Shown piece by piece: positions 1 through 7,230 of a stretch of 16,422 bases of DNA. Source of the DNA: Oscillibacter sp. (GTDB lineage: Bacteria; Bacillota; Clostridia; Oscillospirales; Oscillospiraceae); the NCBI GenBank assembly GCA_017447005.1, contig JAFSOM010000421.1, positions 1 through 16,422 of the forward strand, written 5' to 3'. Both the position numbers and the translations under genes were made by a program. The notes below the pieces were generated by a model that had not been told where the DNA came from, made no database searches, and saw only the letters and a list, made by a program, of their open reading frames with translations. Numbering within the stretch: the first letter of the stretch is position 1; the number at the start of each line of letters is the position of its first letter.

Positions 1-1
1 C

Positions 2-2077
2 TTCCGGAATCTGCACATCGGCGACTTTGTGGCGTGGGACACGGAACGGCACGATATTTGTACGCTGTCGGACCTGCGCGCCGAACAGCGGGAGTTTCCG
101 CACTGTATCCCGGACGGAATCTGGATTCTGTCCGGCGAACACAAGCCCGGGGATGATGTCGCCGCCCTGATTGGCGCGGACGACCACGTTGTAGAGTTTG
201 AAATCACGCCGAATCGCCCGGACTGCCTGAGCGTTATCGGACTGGCCCGGGAGGCGGCGGCGACGTTCCACAACCCGCTGATTCATCACAAGACGGAAGT
301 GAAGGGAAGCGGCGGGAATATCGCGGAACTCCTCGACATTGAGATTGACGACGGGAATCTGTGCCCGCGTTATACGGCGCGGCTTGTCAAAAACGTGAAA
401 ATCCGTCCGTCGCCGGAGTGGATGCGCGAACGTCTGCGTAATTCGGGGGTACGGCCCATCAACAATATCGTGGACATCACGAACTATGTCATGCTGGAAT
501 ACGGTCAGCCCATGCACGCGTTTGATTTTTCGTGTGTGGACGGCGGAAAGATTATCGTCCGCACGGCCCGCGACGGCGAAACCATTCAGACGCTTGACGG
601 GACTGTCCGCAACTTAACCCCCGATATGCTCTGCATTTGCGACGCGGAGAAACCCGTATGCGTGGCGGGCGTCATGGGCGGCGCCAACAGCGAGATTATC
701 GGCGATACGGCTATGGTACTGTTTGAGTCGGCGAACTTCAACGGCGCGTCGGTACGGCGCACGGCGGCGGCGTTGAACATGCGCACGGAGGCCTCGTCGC
801 GCTACGAAAAGGGCCTTGACCCCATGAACACATTCCGCGCCGTACAACGCGCCTGCGAACTGGTCGAACAGCTCAACGCGGGCGAAGTCGTGGAGGGCCT
901 GCTCGACGTTATCGCCGCTGACCGTCCGGCGGTCACGCTGAAACTCGAACCCGATAAAATCAACCGTCTCCTCGGCACGGCGATTTCAAGCGACGAAATG
1001 CGCGCTATCCTGACTTCCTTGGAGTTCAAGCTCGACGGAAACAGCGTACAGGTACCGTCATGGCGCGGCGACGTGGAGCATTATTCGGACTTGGCGGAGG
1101 AAGTGGCGCGTTTCCACGGCTACAATGAGATTCCCGACACGCTCTCATCCGGTATCAACGCCCGGCGCGGCTACAATCCCGAACAGAAAACGGAACGCCT
1201 GTTAGGGCAAATCTGCCGTTCGTGCGGGTACAGCGAGATTATCACGTATTCGTTCATCAGTCCGTCGTGCTATGACAAAATCCGTCTCCCGGAGGATTCC
1301 CCGTTGAGAAAGTCCTTAAAGATTCTCAATCCGCTGGGCGAGGACCGTTCCATCATGCGCACGACCGTGTTGCCGTCCATGCTGGAGACGCTCACGCGGA
1401 ACTGGAACTACCGCAACAAATCCGTAAAGCTCTACGAACTGGGCCGGACGTACTTCCCCCGCGGCGACGGTCTGGCGGACGAGCCGAAAGTCCTCTGCTT
1501 AGGCGCCTACGGCCCCGATACGGATTTCTTCACGTTCAAGGGCGCGGTGGAGGCCGTGATTCGCGGCTTGCGTATCGCGGATGTCAGCTATACGGCGGAA
1601 TCCGGGAACCCGTCGTATCATCCCGGACGCTGCGCGGAGGTCTACGCCGGGAATACGTTATTAGGCGTACTCGGACAGATTCACCCCACGGTGGCGGAGG
1701 CTTACGGCGTGGACGCGGAACTCTACGCGGCGGAACTGTCGTTCGACGCGTTATTCCGTAACGCGGGGCCTGACCCGGTTTATCAGCCGCTGCCGCGCTT
1801 CCCGTCGGTTCCGCGTGACATCGCGCTGGTATGCGATAAGGCGTTGCCCGTGGCGGATTTGCTTCACGTCATCCGCAAGTCGGGCGCGGAACTGCTCAAA
1901 GACGCGGCCCTGTTCGACATCTACACCGGCCCCGGGATTCCGTCGGACAAGAAGAGCGTCGCGTTCAATCTGACGTTCCGTTCCGACGAGCGCAGTCTCA
2001 CGGGCGCCGAAGTCGAGGACGCCGTCAAACGTATCCTTGAACGTCTGCAAGACGACTTGGGCGCCGTCCTGCGCTGA
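2..2077 (+). CDS. pheT: Phenylalanine--tRNA ligase beta subunit, 5'-truncated by window edge
   Basis: The beta subunit of the cytoplasmic alpha2-beta2 phenylalanyl-tRNA synthetase helps charge tRNA-Phe. The reading frame is open from base 2, so the true start lies outside the window; about 691 residues remain of a family length near 800. What is missing is the N-terminus and part of the tRNA-binding OB domain. Visible in order (numbering from base 2): the family motif ITPNRPDCLS near 68-77; the B3/B4 editing domain, with RPINNIVDITNYVM near 151-164 and GVMGG further on; a B5 domain near 310-385 ending in PSWRGDVEHYSDLAEEVAR; the synthetase-like core; and a C-terminal FDX-ACB domain in the last 95 residues (RFPSVPRDIALV to the end). 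pheS is expected just upstream but is not visible. Identification is very secure. Confidence 0.97.
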   Translation, partial: FRNLHIGDFVAWDTERHDICTLSDLRAEQREFPHCIPDGIWILSGEHKPGDDVAALIGADDHVVEFEITPNRPDCLSVIGLAREAAATFHNPLIHHKTEVKGSGGNIAELLDIEIDDGNLCPRYTARLVKNVKIRPSPEWMRERLRNSGVRPINNIVDITNYVMLEYGQPMHAFDFSCVDGGKIIVRTARDGETIQTLDGTVRNLTPDMLCICDAEKPVCVAGVMGGANSEIIGDTAMVLFESANFNGASVRRTAAALNMRTEASSRYEKGLDPMNTFRAVQRACELVEQLNAGEVVEGLLDVIAADRPAVTLKLEPDKINRLLGTAISSDEMRAILTSLEFKLDGNSVQVPSWRGDVEHYSDLAEEVARFHGYNEIPDTLSSGINARRGYNPEQKTERLLGQICRSCGYSEIITYSFISPSCYDKIRLPEDSPLRKSLKILNPLGEDRSIMRTTVLPSMLETLTRNWNYRNKSVKLYELGRTYFPRGDGLADEPKVLCLGAYGPDTDFFTFKGAVEAVIRGLRIADVSYTAESGNPSYHPGRCAEVYAGNTLLGVLGQIHPTVAEAYGVDAELYAAELSFDALFRNAGPDPVYQPLPRFPSVPRDIALVCDKALPVADLLHVIRKSGAELLKDAALFDIYTGPGIPSDKKSVAFNLTFRSDERSLTGAEVEDAVKRILERLQDDLGAVLR

Positions 2078-2126
2078 CGCGTCGCAAAGTTGCGCCGCCG
2101 TGTTGCACTGAAAAAAATCGCCCCCG

Positions 2127-2174
2127 TCCGCCGCGGTTCGCGCCGTGACGGGCCGGGCGGCGGATTAAGTTTTT
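2127..2174 (+). terminator. Candidate intrinsic terminator after pheT
   Basis: An 8-bp GC stem, TCCGCCGC (2127-2134) with GCGGCGGA (2157-2164), is followed after TTAAG by a run of five T. The loop is long (22 nt), which weakens the call. Its place between the pheT stop and the ireB promoter fits a terminator. Confidence 0.45.
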
Positions 2175-2195
2175 GTTACATTCGACGCGAAACGC

Positions 2196-2224
2196 TTTAC
2201 ATATTGCCCCGAAACGGGTATACT
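2196..2224 (+). promoter_or_regulatory. Sigma-A type promoter for ireB
   Basis: TTTACA (2196-2201), a 17-nt spacer and TATACT (2219-2224) match the housekeeping consensus, about 53 bp before the ireB start. The spacer holds a perfect inverted repeat, CCCG-AAA-CGGG (2208-2218), which could be an operator but is short enough to be chance. Confidence 0.75.
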
Positions 2225-2277
2225 TTACAGAATAGTCTCCGCTCCGATTCTCCGGGGGCTGGAAAGGCGGCGTTACA

Positions 2278-2562
2278 ATGGACGAGTTCACCAGAAAGTT
2301 CAATATTGTCAAGGACAAGGACGCGGAAATTCACCGGGTTCTCTGCGTGGTCTATCACGCCTTGGAGGAGAAAGGCTATAACCCCATCAACCAGATAGTC
2401 GGCTACATCCTCTCCGAAGACCCCACCTACATCACCAACCATAACAACGCCCGGACGCTTATCCGCAAAATTGACCGCGACGAACTTCTGCAAACGCTGG
2501 TGCGGTCGTATCTGCGCGACACGCCCGCAAGGCCGCCGCTCCAATTCCCCGGGAATAGCTGA
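2278..2562 (+). CDS. ireB: IreB family regulatory phosphoprotein (UPF0297)
   Basis: A 94-residue cytoplasmic protein of the UPF0297/YrzL/IreB family. In Enterococcus faecalis IreB is a substrate of the Ser/Thr kinase IreK and modulates cephalosporin resistance; the role elsewhere is unsettled. The diagnostic block EKGYNPINQIVGYILSEDP (about residues 30-48) is followed by TYIT, the HNNAR segment and RDELL, as in the family, and the length is typical. The N-terminal stretch before the conserved block has only one Thr (T5), whereas E. faecalis IreB is phosphorylated at two. A modest ribosome binding site (AAAGGCGG) precedes the ATG. In many Firmicutes this gene lies with alaS, ruvX and a DUF1292 gene; here it stands between pheT and DUF177. 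Family assignment is firm; function in this organism is inferred. Confidence 0.93.
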   Translation: MDEFTRKFNIVKDKDAEIHRVLCVVYHALEEKGYNPINQIVGYILSEDPTYITNHNNARTLIRKIDRDELLQTLVRSYLRDTPARPPLQFPGNS

Positions 2563-2586
2563 AATATCCGTTAAAAGGTGAAAAAA

Positions 2587-3159
2587 ATGTTTGACAAGGA
2601 CGGAAATATCCCGTATAATAATCAATGTTGCCCTGACGCGGGGATGTTGGATGTCAGGCCGGTTTTGTACGCGCCGGGGAAGTCCGTTTCCTTCCGGCTC
2701 TCGCTGGACTTGTCCGGCTTGGAGTTCGCCGGACGCCGCCCGATTCCCGAACCCGTGGACGTGGAGGGCGTTGTACGCAACCGCGCCGACGCGCTGTCGC
2801 TTGACCTCACCGCGTCCGCCACGCTCGACGCCGTCTGTGACCGTTGCGGGAAGCGCTTTGCGTTGCCGAAAACGGCGCGCTTTCACTGTCTGCTGGCGGA
2901 GTCCGTGGAGAACGACGACGACGAGGAAATCGTACTCCTGCAAGACGGACAGGTTGACGCGGCGGAATTGGCCCGTACCGCGTTCGTGCTCGACATGGAC
3001 ACGAAAACGCTCTGTTCTCCGGACTGCAAAGGGTTATGTCCGCGTTGCGGGGCGAATCTGAACGAAGGCCCCTGCGGGTGCGCGCCCGAACCCGACCCCC
3101 GATGGGCGGCGCTGTCGGCCCTGCTCGACGCGCCCGACAACGAATCCGAAAGAAAGTAA
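2587..3159 (+). CDS. DUF177 (YceD-family) protein, probable 23S rRNA maturation factor
   Basis: A 190-residue protein of the DUF177/YceD family, which in many bacteria lies just before rpmF and is linked to 23S rRNA accumulation. A conserved-looking N-terminus (MLDVRPVL..PGKSVSF.LSLDLSGLEF) leads to a CDRC pair near residue 83 and then C-x3-C-x3-C-x2-C with GPCGC beyond, probably a metal site; the N-terminal cysteine pair is also seen in family members. I chose the ATG at 2587 because AGGTGA ends five bases before it. The family-like region begins only at the in-frame ATG at 2644, and the 19 codons in between overlap a perfect promoter (2591-2619), so a shorter product from 2644 is quite possible. 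rpmF follows after 28 bp, presumably in one operon. Confidence 0.88.
   Translation: MFDKDGNIPYNNQCCPDAGMLDVRPVLYAPGKSVSFRLSLDLSGLEFAGRRPIPEPVDVEGVVRNRADALSLDLTASATLDAVCDRCGKRFALPKTARFHCLLAESVENDDDEEIVLLQDGQVDAAELARTAFVLDMDTKTLCSPDCKGLCPRCGANLNEGPCGCAPEPDPRWAALSALLDAPDNESERK
2591..2619 (+). promoter_or_regulatory. Perfect-consensus sigma-A promoter inside the start of DUF177
   Basis: TTGACA (2591-2596), exactly 17 bp, then TATAAT (2614-2619): both hexamers and the spacing are consensus. Transcription would begin near 2626, inside the longer DUF177 reading frame, leaving the ATG at 2644 as first in-frame start with a leader of under 20 nt. It would supply DUF177 (short form) and rpmF independently of the ireB promoter. 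Confidence 0.85.
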
Positions 3160-3187
3160 GGAATATATATAAAAAGGAGGAATTACC

Positions 3188-3373
3188 ATGGCTGTTCCGA
3201 AGGGAAAAGTATCCAAGGCCCGTCGTAACAAGCGGCGCAGCGCGACGTGGAAGTTAGCCGCTCCCATGCTGGTGAAGTGCCCGAAATGCGGCGCGATGCG
3301 TCTGCCGCACAGAATGTGCCCCGAATGCGGCGCCTATAACGGACGCGAAGTCAAGAAGTCCGTACAGGCCTGA
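3188..3373 (+). CDS. rpmF: Large ribosomal subunit protein bL32
   Basis: bL32 is a small protein of the large ribosomal subunit. The 61-residue sequence begins MAVPKGKVSKARRNKRRSA, the family signature, and carries two cysteine pairs, CPKC (31-34) and CPEC (44-47), so it is the zinc-ribbon (C+) form. A strong AAAGGAGG lies eight bases before the ATG. It follows DUF177 directly, the usual arrangement, and is closed by a terminator. Some bacteria also keep a cysteine-less paralogue used under zinc limitation; none is visible here. Confidence 0.98.
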   Translation: MAVPKGKVSKARRNKRRSATWKLAAPMLVKCPKCGAMRLPHRMCPECGAYNGREVKKSVQA

Positions 3374-3383
3374 TTGCGAACAC

Positions 3384-3415
3384 GGAAGGGAAGCGCGTCT
3401 TCCCTCTGTTTTTTT
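3384..3415 (+). terminator. Intrinsic terminator after rpmF
   Basis: Stem AGGGAAG (3387-3393), loop CGCGT, stem CTTCCCT (3399-3405), then CTG and a run of seven T. It lies 13 bases after the rpmF stop codon. Confidence 0.85.
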
Positions 3416-3461
3416 GTGCGGGGACTGCGTTCATTTGCAACTTTACAGGGAGGGATTCTAC

Positions 3462-3650
3462 ATGTCTTCCAATTCATTCAAGCGTCCCGACGAACCTACA
3501 AAAACCGAATATAAGAACAAAGACGGAAGCAGAACGGTAGTTTCTCATCCGAAAGGGAAGAAATTTTTCCCCGGCGGCGCTACGGGCTGGATAGATGAAC
3601 AGGGATTCCCGGCGCTTCAAAAACGCGGCGGAGGCTTTACGGGGGACTAA
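3462..3650 (+). CDS. Small hypothetical protein, 62 aa
   Basis: I do not recognise a family. The product is hydrophilic and basic, without membrane segment, signal peptide or cysteine. It starts MSSNSFKRPDEPTKTEYKNK and has a central Lys/Gly-rich stretch (HPKGKKFFPGGATGW, residues 29-43) and a Gly-rich end (RGGGFTGD). It is called a gene because GGGAGGG lies eight bases before the ATG and because the composition is protein-like rather than repeat-derived. The frame could extend upstream to 3414, but that would enter the rpmF terminator tail. No promoter is evident, so it may rely on read-through from rpmF. The adjacent repeat block begins 63 bases after its stop. Confidence 0.6.
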   Translation: MSSNSFKRPDEPTKTEYKNKDGSRTVVSHPKGKKFFPGGATGWIDEQGFPALQKRGGGFTGD

Positions 3651-3713
3651 TGACAGGGTTCGTACTTTTTATCAATTCCCCCGAATCCTAAGTTTTGTTT
3701 ACCGTATGCGTAA

Positions 3714-3809
3714 CCCCCCTTTCAGGGGGGACTTACCGGAATTTCAACGCGCTGAAAGAATCCGTTCCCCCGCCCCTGAAAGGGGAGGGGGACAGGGGGA
3801 AGGGTTTTT
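3714..3809 (+). repeat. Dispersed hairpin repeat, family A, copy 1
   Basis: Three successive hairpins: CCCCCC-TTTCA-GGGGGG (3714-3730); TTTCA/TGAAA (3742-3757); and a long C/G stem around GAA (3767-3791). A near-identical copy lies at 16204-16300. Only the middle stem region differs clearly between copies, yet both versions pair. Confidence 0.85.
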
Positions 3810-3844
3810 GTAGGCGTCAGGCGCGATAAAATTCGCCCTCATCC

Positions 3845-3881
3845 GGCGCTGCGCGCCACCTTCCCCCGTTCCGGGGGAAGG
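3845..3881 (+). repeat. Double-hairpin element, family C
   Basis: Two adjacent perfect hairpins: GGCGC-TGC-GCGCC (3845-3857) and CCTTCCCCCG-TTC-CGGGGGAAGG (3859-3881, ten base pairs). A single copy is present in this window. The second stem resembles a terminator without the T run. Confidence 0.6.
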
Positions 3882-3892
3882 CAAAGACTGTT

Positions 3893-3975
3893 AGCGTCAT
3901 CTTTGAAACGTCGCGGGGTTGCGCCGCAAGTCGCCCCCCTTTGGGGGGAGATGTCACGAAGTGACAGAGGGGGGC
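3893..3975 (+). repeat. Dispersed hairpin repeat, family B, copy 1 (long form)
   Basis: A 38-bp left flank (starting AGCGTCATCTTTGAAAC) is followed by a core at 3931-3975: CCCCCC-TTT-GGGGGG, AGA, then TGTCAC-GAA-GTGACA, then GAGGGGGGC. The terminal G run could also pair with the first C run. The long form recurs at 12613-12699 and the core at 7120-7163. Confidence 0.88.
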
Positions 3976-4007
3976 AAAATGAGGGGTAATAGAAAGGGAG
4001 TGACAGC

Positions 4008-5336
4008 GTGAAACCGATGATAGCCATAGTCGGACGGCCCAATGTGGGCAAGTCGCTATTGTTCAACCGCCTTATCGGACAGCGGCTGTCGATAGTGGAG
4101 GATACGCCCGGGGTGACGCGTGACCGCATTTACGGCGAAAGCGATTGGAGCGGACGCGCCTTCACGGTCGTGGACACGGGCGGAATCGAACCGAATACGG
4201 ACAATCAAATCTTGGCGTTTATGCGCGAACAGGCGCAAATCGCCATTGACAACGCGACGGTGATAGTATTCCTCACGGACTTGCAGACCGGCATGACGGC
4301 GGCGGATGAGGATGTCGCGGAGATGTTGCGCAAATCCGGAAAGCCGGTCGTGCTAGCCGTGAACAAGGCGGACAGCGTCGGCCCGACGAATCCCGACGTG
4401 TACGAGTTCTATAATCTGGGACTGGGCGAGCCGATACCCGTATCAGCCGTGCACGGTCACGGGACGGGGGATTTGCTGGACGCGTGTTTAGCGCATTTCC
4501 CGCCGGAGGAATCCGACGACGCCGCGCCGGAGGCGATACGCGTGGCGGTTATCGGCAAGCCAAACGCGGGGAAGTCGTCGCTGGTCAACCGGATACTGGG
4601 CGAAGAGCGGGTGATTGTATCGGAAGTGGCGGGGACAACCCGTGACGCGATTGACACGCCGTTCACGAACGCGGAAGGGTCGTATATCTTTATCGACACG
4701 GCGGGGATACGGCGCAAGTCGAAGATTGAAGAGGCCGTGGAGCGTTACAGCGTCCTGCGGGCGACAATGGCCGTGGAGCGCGCCGACGTATGTCTGATTC
4801 TCATCGACGCGACGGAGGGCGTGACGGAACAGGATGCCAAAGTAGCCGGACTTGCCCATGACGCCGGAAAAGCGAGCGTTATTGTGGTAAACAAGTGGGA
4901 CATTGTCGAGAAGGACGACAAGACCATGGAGCGCATGACCAAGGACATCCGCGCCGCGCTGGCGTATATGCCCTACGCGCCGATAGTGTTTCTGTCGGCC
5001 AAGACGGGACAGCGCGTGACGAAACTGTTTCCGGCGATACGGGAAGTATGGCGGCAGTCGGGGATACGCGTCACGACGGGCGCGTTGAACAGCGTCCTAG
5101 CCGACGCGCAAACCCGCGTACAGCCGCCGACCGACAAGGGCCGCCGCCTCAAAATCTACTATATGACGCAGGTAGGCGTGTATCCGCCGCGTTTTGTGGC
5201 GTTCTGCAACGACGCGAAACTGTTTCACTTTTCCTATCGGCGTTATCTGGAAAACTGTATCCGCAATACGTTCGGGCTTGACAGTACGCCGTTGACTTTG
5301 ATAGTCCGGCAGAAGCGCGACAAGGAGGTCGAATAG
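4008..5336 (+). CDS. der: Ribosome biogenesis GTPase Der (EngA)
   Basis: Der is an essential cytoplasmic GTPase with two tandem G domains that acts in maturation of the 50S subunit. The 442-residue product shows the first G domain with GRPNVGKS (9-16), DTPGVTRD, DTGG (56-59) and NKAD (119-122); the second with GKPNAGKS (183-190), AGTTRDAID, DTAG (230-233) and NKWD (295-298); and the KH-like C-terminal domain from about 350 (LKIYYMTQVGVYPPRFVAF, later FGLDSTPLTLIVR). Length is normal. I chose the GTG at 4008 because AAAGGGAG ends seven bases before it; the ATG at 4017 is too far from that site. plsY starts two bases after the stop, so der, plsY and gpsA form one operon, a common Clostridia order. 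The leader contains hairpin repeats. Confidence 0.98.
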   Translation: MKPMIAIVGRPNVGKSLLFNRLIGQRLSIVEDTPGVTRDRIYGESDWSGRAFTVVDTGGIEPNTDNQILAFMREQAQIAIDNATVIVFLTDLQTGMTAADEDVAEMLRKSGKPVVLAVNKADSVGPTNPDVYEFYNLGLGEPIPVSAVHGHGTGDLLDACLAHFPPEESDDAAPEAIRVAVIGKPNAGKSSLVNRILGEERVIVSEVAGTTRDAIDTPFTNAEGSYIFIDTAGIRRKSKIEEAVERYSVLRATMAVERADVCLILIDATEGVTEQDAKVAGLAHDAGKASVIVVNKWDIVEKDDKTMERMTKDIRAALAYMPYAPIVFLSAKTGQRVTKLFPAIREVWRQSGIRVTTGALNSVLADAQTRVQPPTDKGRRLKIYYMTQVGVYPPRFVAFCNDAKLFHFSYRRYLENCIRNTFGLDSTPLTLIVRQKRDKEVE

Positions 5337-5338
5337 CA

Positions 5339-6085
5339 ATGCCCGTCAGCATTCTGGACTGGTCATTATATTTCGCGGTGTTTCTGGCGCCGGCGGCGGC
5401 GTTAGCGTATTTATGCGGCTGTTTCAACGGCGCGGTGGTCGTGTCAAAGTATATCCTCCGCGACGACGTGCGCAATCACGGGAGCGGCAACGCCGGATTG
5501 ACGAACTTTTACCGCACGTTCGGCGGCGTCCTGACGCTCGTCGTGATTCTCTGCGACGTGCTCAAGATGATTGTCGCCGTCAAGCTGGTCGCGTTACTGC
5601 TGGGCGAATCCGTCGTGGCGCGGTACTGGGCGGGCTTATTCTGTCTGCTGGGGCATATGTTCCCGTGCATGTTCCGCTTCAAGGGCGGTAAGGGCATTCT
5701 CTCCGGCGGTACGCTGGCGATTATGATTAACTGGAAAATCGCCGTCGTAGTTTGGGGCGGCTTTCTGATACTGACCGCGCTGACAAAATACGTGTCGCTG
5801 GGTTCGTTATGGGCCGGGGCAAGTTTCCCGTTTATCTCGTGGTACTGCTACCCGCGCTTTCCGCTGGCGGTGATACTGGCGTTTGTCACGGGCGGCTTGG
5901 TCGTCTGGCAACACCGCGCCAATATCCAACGGCTGTTGCACGGCAATGAGAACAAATTCTCGTTCCACAGGAAAGCCGCCGCGCAAAGCGTCCCGGACGC
6001 CGCCCCGCAAACGCCGGACGCGTCAACGGAGCGCGAATCGGACGGCGAAAACGTGACGCCGGAAAACGGAGGCGACGCGACATGA
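5339..6085 (+). CDS. plsY: Acyl-phosphate:glycerol-3-phosphate acyltransferase PlsY
   Basis: PlsY is a membrane enzyme that makes lysophosphatidic acid from acyl phosphate and glycerol 3-phosphate, the first acylation in phospholipid synthesis. The family motifs are present: GSGNAGLTN (48-56), FKGGKG (114-119) and HRANIQRLLHGNENK (192-206), among about five hydrophobic segments. The core ends near residue 210. A polar tail of about 38 residues, rich in Ala, Pro, Glu and Asp, makes the protein 248 residues against about 200 for typical members. AAGGAGG at 5322-5328 supports the ATG at 5339. It lies two bases after der and overlaps gpsA by four bases (ATGA), so translation is probably coupled; GpsA makes its substrate. 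Confidence 0.97.
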   Translation: MPVSILDWSLYFAVFLAPAAALAYLCGCFNGAVVVSKYILRDDVRNHGSGNAGLTNFYRTFGGVLTLVVILCDVLKMIVAVKLVALLLGESVVARYWAGLFCLLGHMFPCMFRFKGGKGILSGGTLAIMINWKIAVVVWGGFLILTALTKYVSLGSLWAGASFPFISWYCYPRFPLAVILAFVTGGLVVWQHRANIQRLLHGNENKFSFHRKAAAQSVPDAAPQTPDASTERESDGENVTPENGGDAT

Positions 6086-7086
6086 AAGCGGTCGTAGTCG
6101 GTAGCGGCGGCTGGGGTACGGCGTTAGCGCAAGTCCTCTGCGATAACGGACATGATACCGTCCTATGGTCGCATAACCCCGCGAAGGCGGAGGAAATGCG
6201 CCGGACGCGGGAGAATCCGTTGCTTCCCGGCGTGAAACTCCCGGAGGCCTTACAGGTCACGGGCGATTTGGCGTGTCTGGACGGCGCGGAACTGGTCGTG
6301 AGCGCGGCGCCGTCGTTCGCGGTGCGCGAGACCGGAACGAAAATCGCGCCGTATCTGCGCAAATCCACGGTTTTGGTCTCCGTATCAAAAGGAATCGAGC
6401 GCGGCACGTGCAAGCGCATGAGCGAATTGTTGTGGGAATCGACGGGCGGCGTATGCGGTATCGCGGCGTTATCCGGCCCGACGCACGCGGAGGAGGTCGG
6501 CTTACGTCTCCCGGCGGGTTGCGTGGCGGCGTCGTTATCGGGCGACGCGGCCCGGGCCGTGCAGGACGCGTTTATGAACGCCTATTTCCGCGTCTACACG
6601 AGTTACGATATAGTCGGCGTGGAGCTGTCCGCCGCGCTCAAGAACGTTATCGCGCTTGCATGCGGCATTTGCGACGGCCTAGGCTATCAGGACAACACGA
6701 AAGCGTTGCTCATGACACGCGCTATGGCGGAGTTGACGCGCCTCGGGGAGCAGTTAGGCGGGAGCCGCCGGACGTTCAGCGGACTGGCGGGCATGGGCGA
6801 TTTGATTGTCACGTGCACATCCATGCACTCGCGCAACCGTCGGGCGGGAATCCTTATCGGACAGGGAATGCCCGTGCCGGACGCGCTGGAATCCATCGGG
6901 GCGGTCGTCGAGGGCTATTACGCCGCGGAAAGCGTGCGGGAACTGGCGGCGCGTGAGGAAGTCGATATGCCAATCTGCCGTTGCGTATGGGAGATACTCT
7001 ATCAGAGCCGCGACCCGCGTACCGCCACGGGCGAACTCATGGGACGCGCCCGCAAAGATGAGCTTCTCGGCGCGACGTGGATGTAA
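6082..7086 (+). CDS. gpsA: Glycerol-3-phosphate dehydrogenase [NAD(P)+]
   Basis: GpsA reduces dihydroxyacetone phosphate to sn-glycerol 3-phosphate in the cytoplasm, supplying PlsY, encoded just upstream. The 334-residue product has the Rossmann nucleotide-binding motif GSGGWGTALA (7-16), SVSKGIE (100-106), SGPTHAEEV (131-139), the conserved lysine region ALKNVIALACG (K187, by family the catalytic lysine), and GLAGMGDLIVTCTS followed by SRNRR (234-254), which binds substrate and cofactor in the family. The ATG overlaps the plsY stop (ATGA) and has GGAGG about nine bases upstream. Length and motifs are normal. The stop is followed by a family B hairpin repeat and a strong terminator. Confidence 0.98.
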   Translation: MKAVVVGSGGWGTALAQVLCDNGHDTVLWSHNPAKAEEMRRTRENPLLPGVKLPEALQVTGDLACLDGAELVVSAAPSFAVRETGTKIAPYLRKSTVLVSVSKGIERGTCKRMSELLWESTGGVCGIAALSGPTHAEEVGLRLPAGCVAASLSGDAARAVQDAFMNAYFRVYTSYDIVGVELSAALKNVIALACGICDGLGYQDNTKALLMTRAMAELTRLGEQLGGSRRTFSGLAGMGDLIVTCTSMHSRNRRAGILIGQGMPVPDALESIGAVVEGYYAAESVRELAAREEVDMPICRCVWEILYQSRDPRTATGELMGRARKDELLGATWM

Positions 7087-7119
7087 AACAATTTTCCCTG
7101 AGCGGTTGACGCGCCTTTG

Positions 7120-7163
7120 TCGCCCCCCTTGGGGGGAGATGTCACGAAGTGACAGAGGGGGGC
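7120..7163 (+). repeat. Dispersed hairpin repeat, family B, copy 2 (core only)
   Basis: The same core as at 3931-3975: CCCCCC-TT-GGGGGG, AGA, TGTCAC-GAA-GTGACA, GAGGGGGGC. The 38-bp left flank of the long form is absent. It sits between the gpsA stop and the bidirectional terminator. Confidence 0.88.
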
Positions 7164-7167
7164 GAAC

Positions 7168-7216
7168 GCAAAAAAGGAATCGCAAGGCGCGCATGACGCC
7201 GCGATTCCTTTTTTGT
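7168..7216. terminator. Bidirectional terminator between gpsA and rpmB
   Basis: CAAAAAAGGAATCGC (7169-7183) pairs with GCGATTCCTTTTTTG (7201-7215), fifteen base pairs, and the loop contains a further GGCG/CGCC. The A run on one side and T run on the other give a U tract in both directions, fitting the convergent genes. Confidence 0.92.
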
Positions 7217-7230
7217 CGTGTCTCATAGGC

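Larger units (their letters stand above)
3651..4007. other. Gene-free interval filled with hairpin repeats before der
   Basis: This 357-base stretch has no credible gene. After about 60 bases of plain sequence it holds one copy each of three GC-rich hairpin repeat families, listed separately. I could not find a convincing promoter for der here; its ribosome binding site AAAGGGAG is at 3993-4000. Confidence 0.8.

Noticed and set aside
2197..2943. Minus-strand 248-codon open frame
   Set aside because: Runs against ireB and DUF177, both solidly identified, and has no family features; typical of GC-rich shadow frames.
3414..3461. Upstream extension of the small 62-residue gene
   Set aside because: It would start inside the T run of the rpmF terminator and bypass the well-placed GGGAGGG.
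3714..3730. CCCCCC-TTTCA-GGGGGG as an intrinsic terminator of the small gene
   Set aside because: The stem is followed by ACTTACC, without a T run, and is part of a dispersed repeat.
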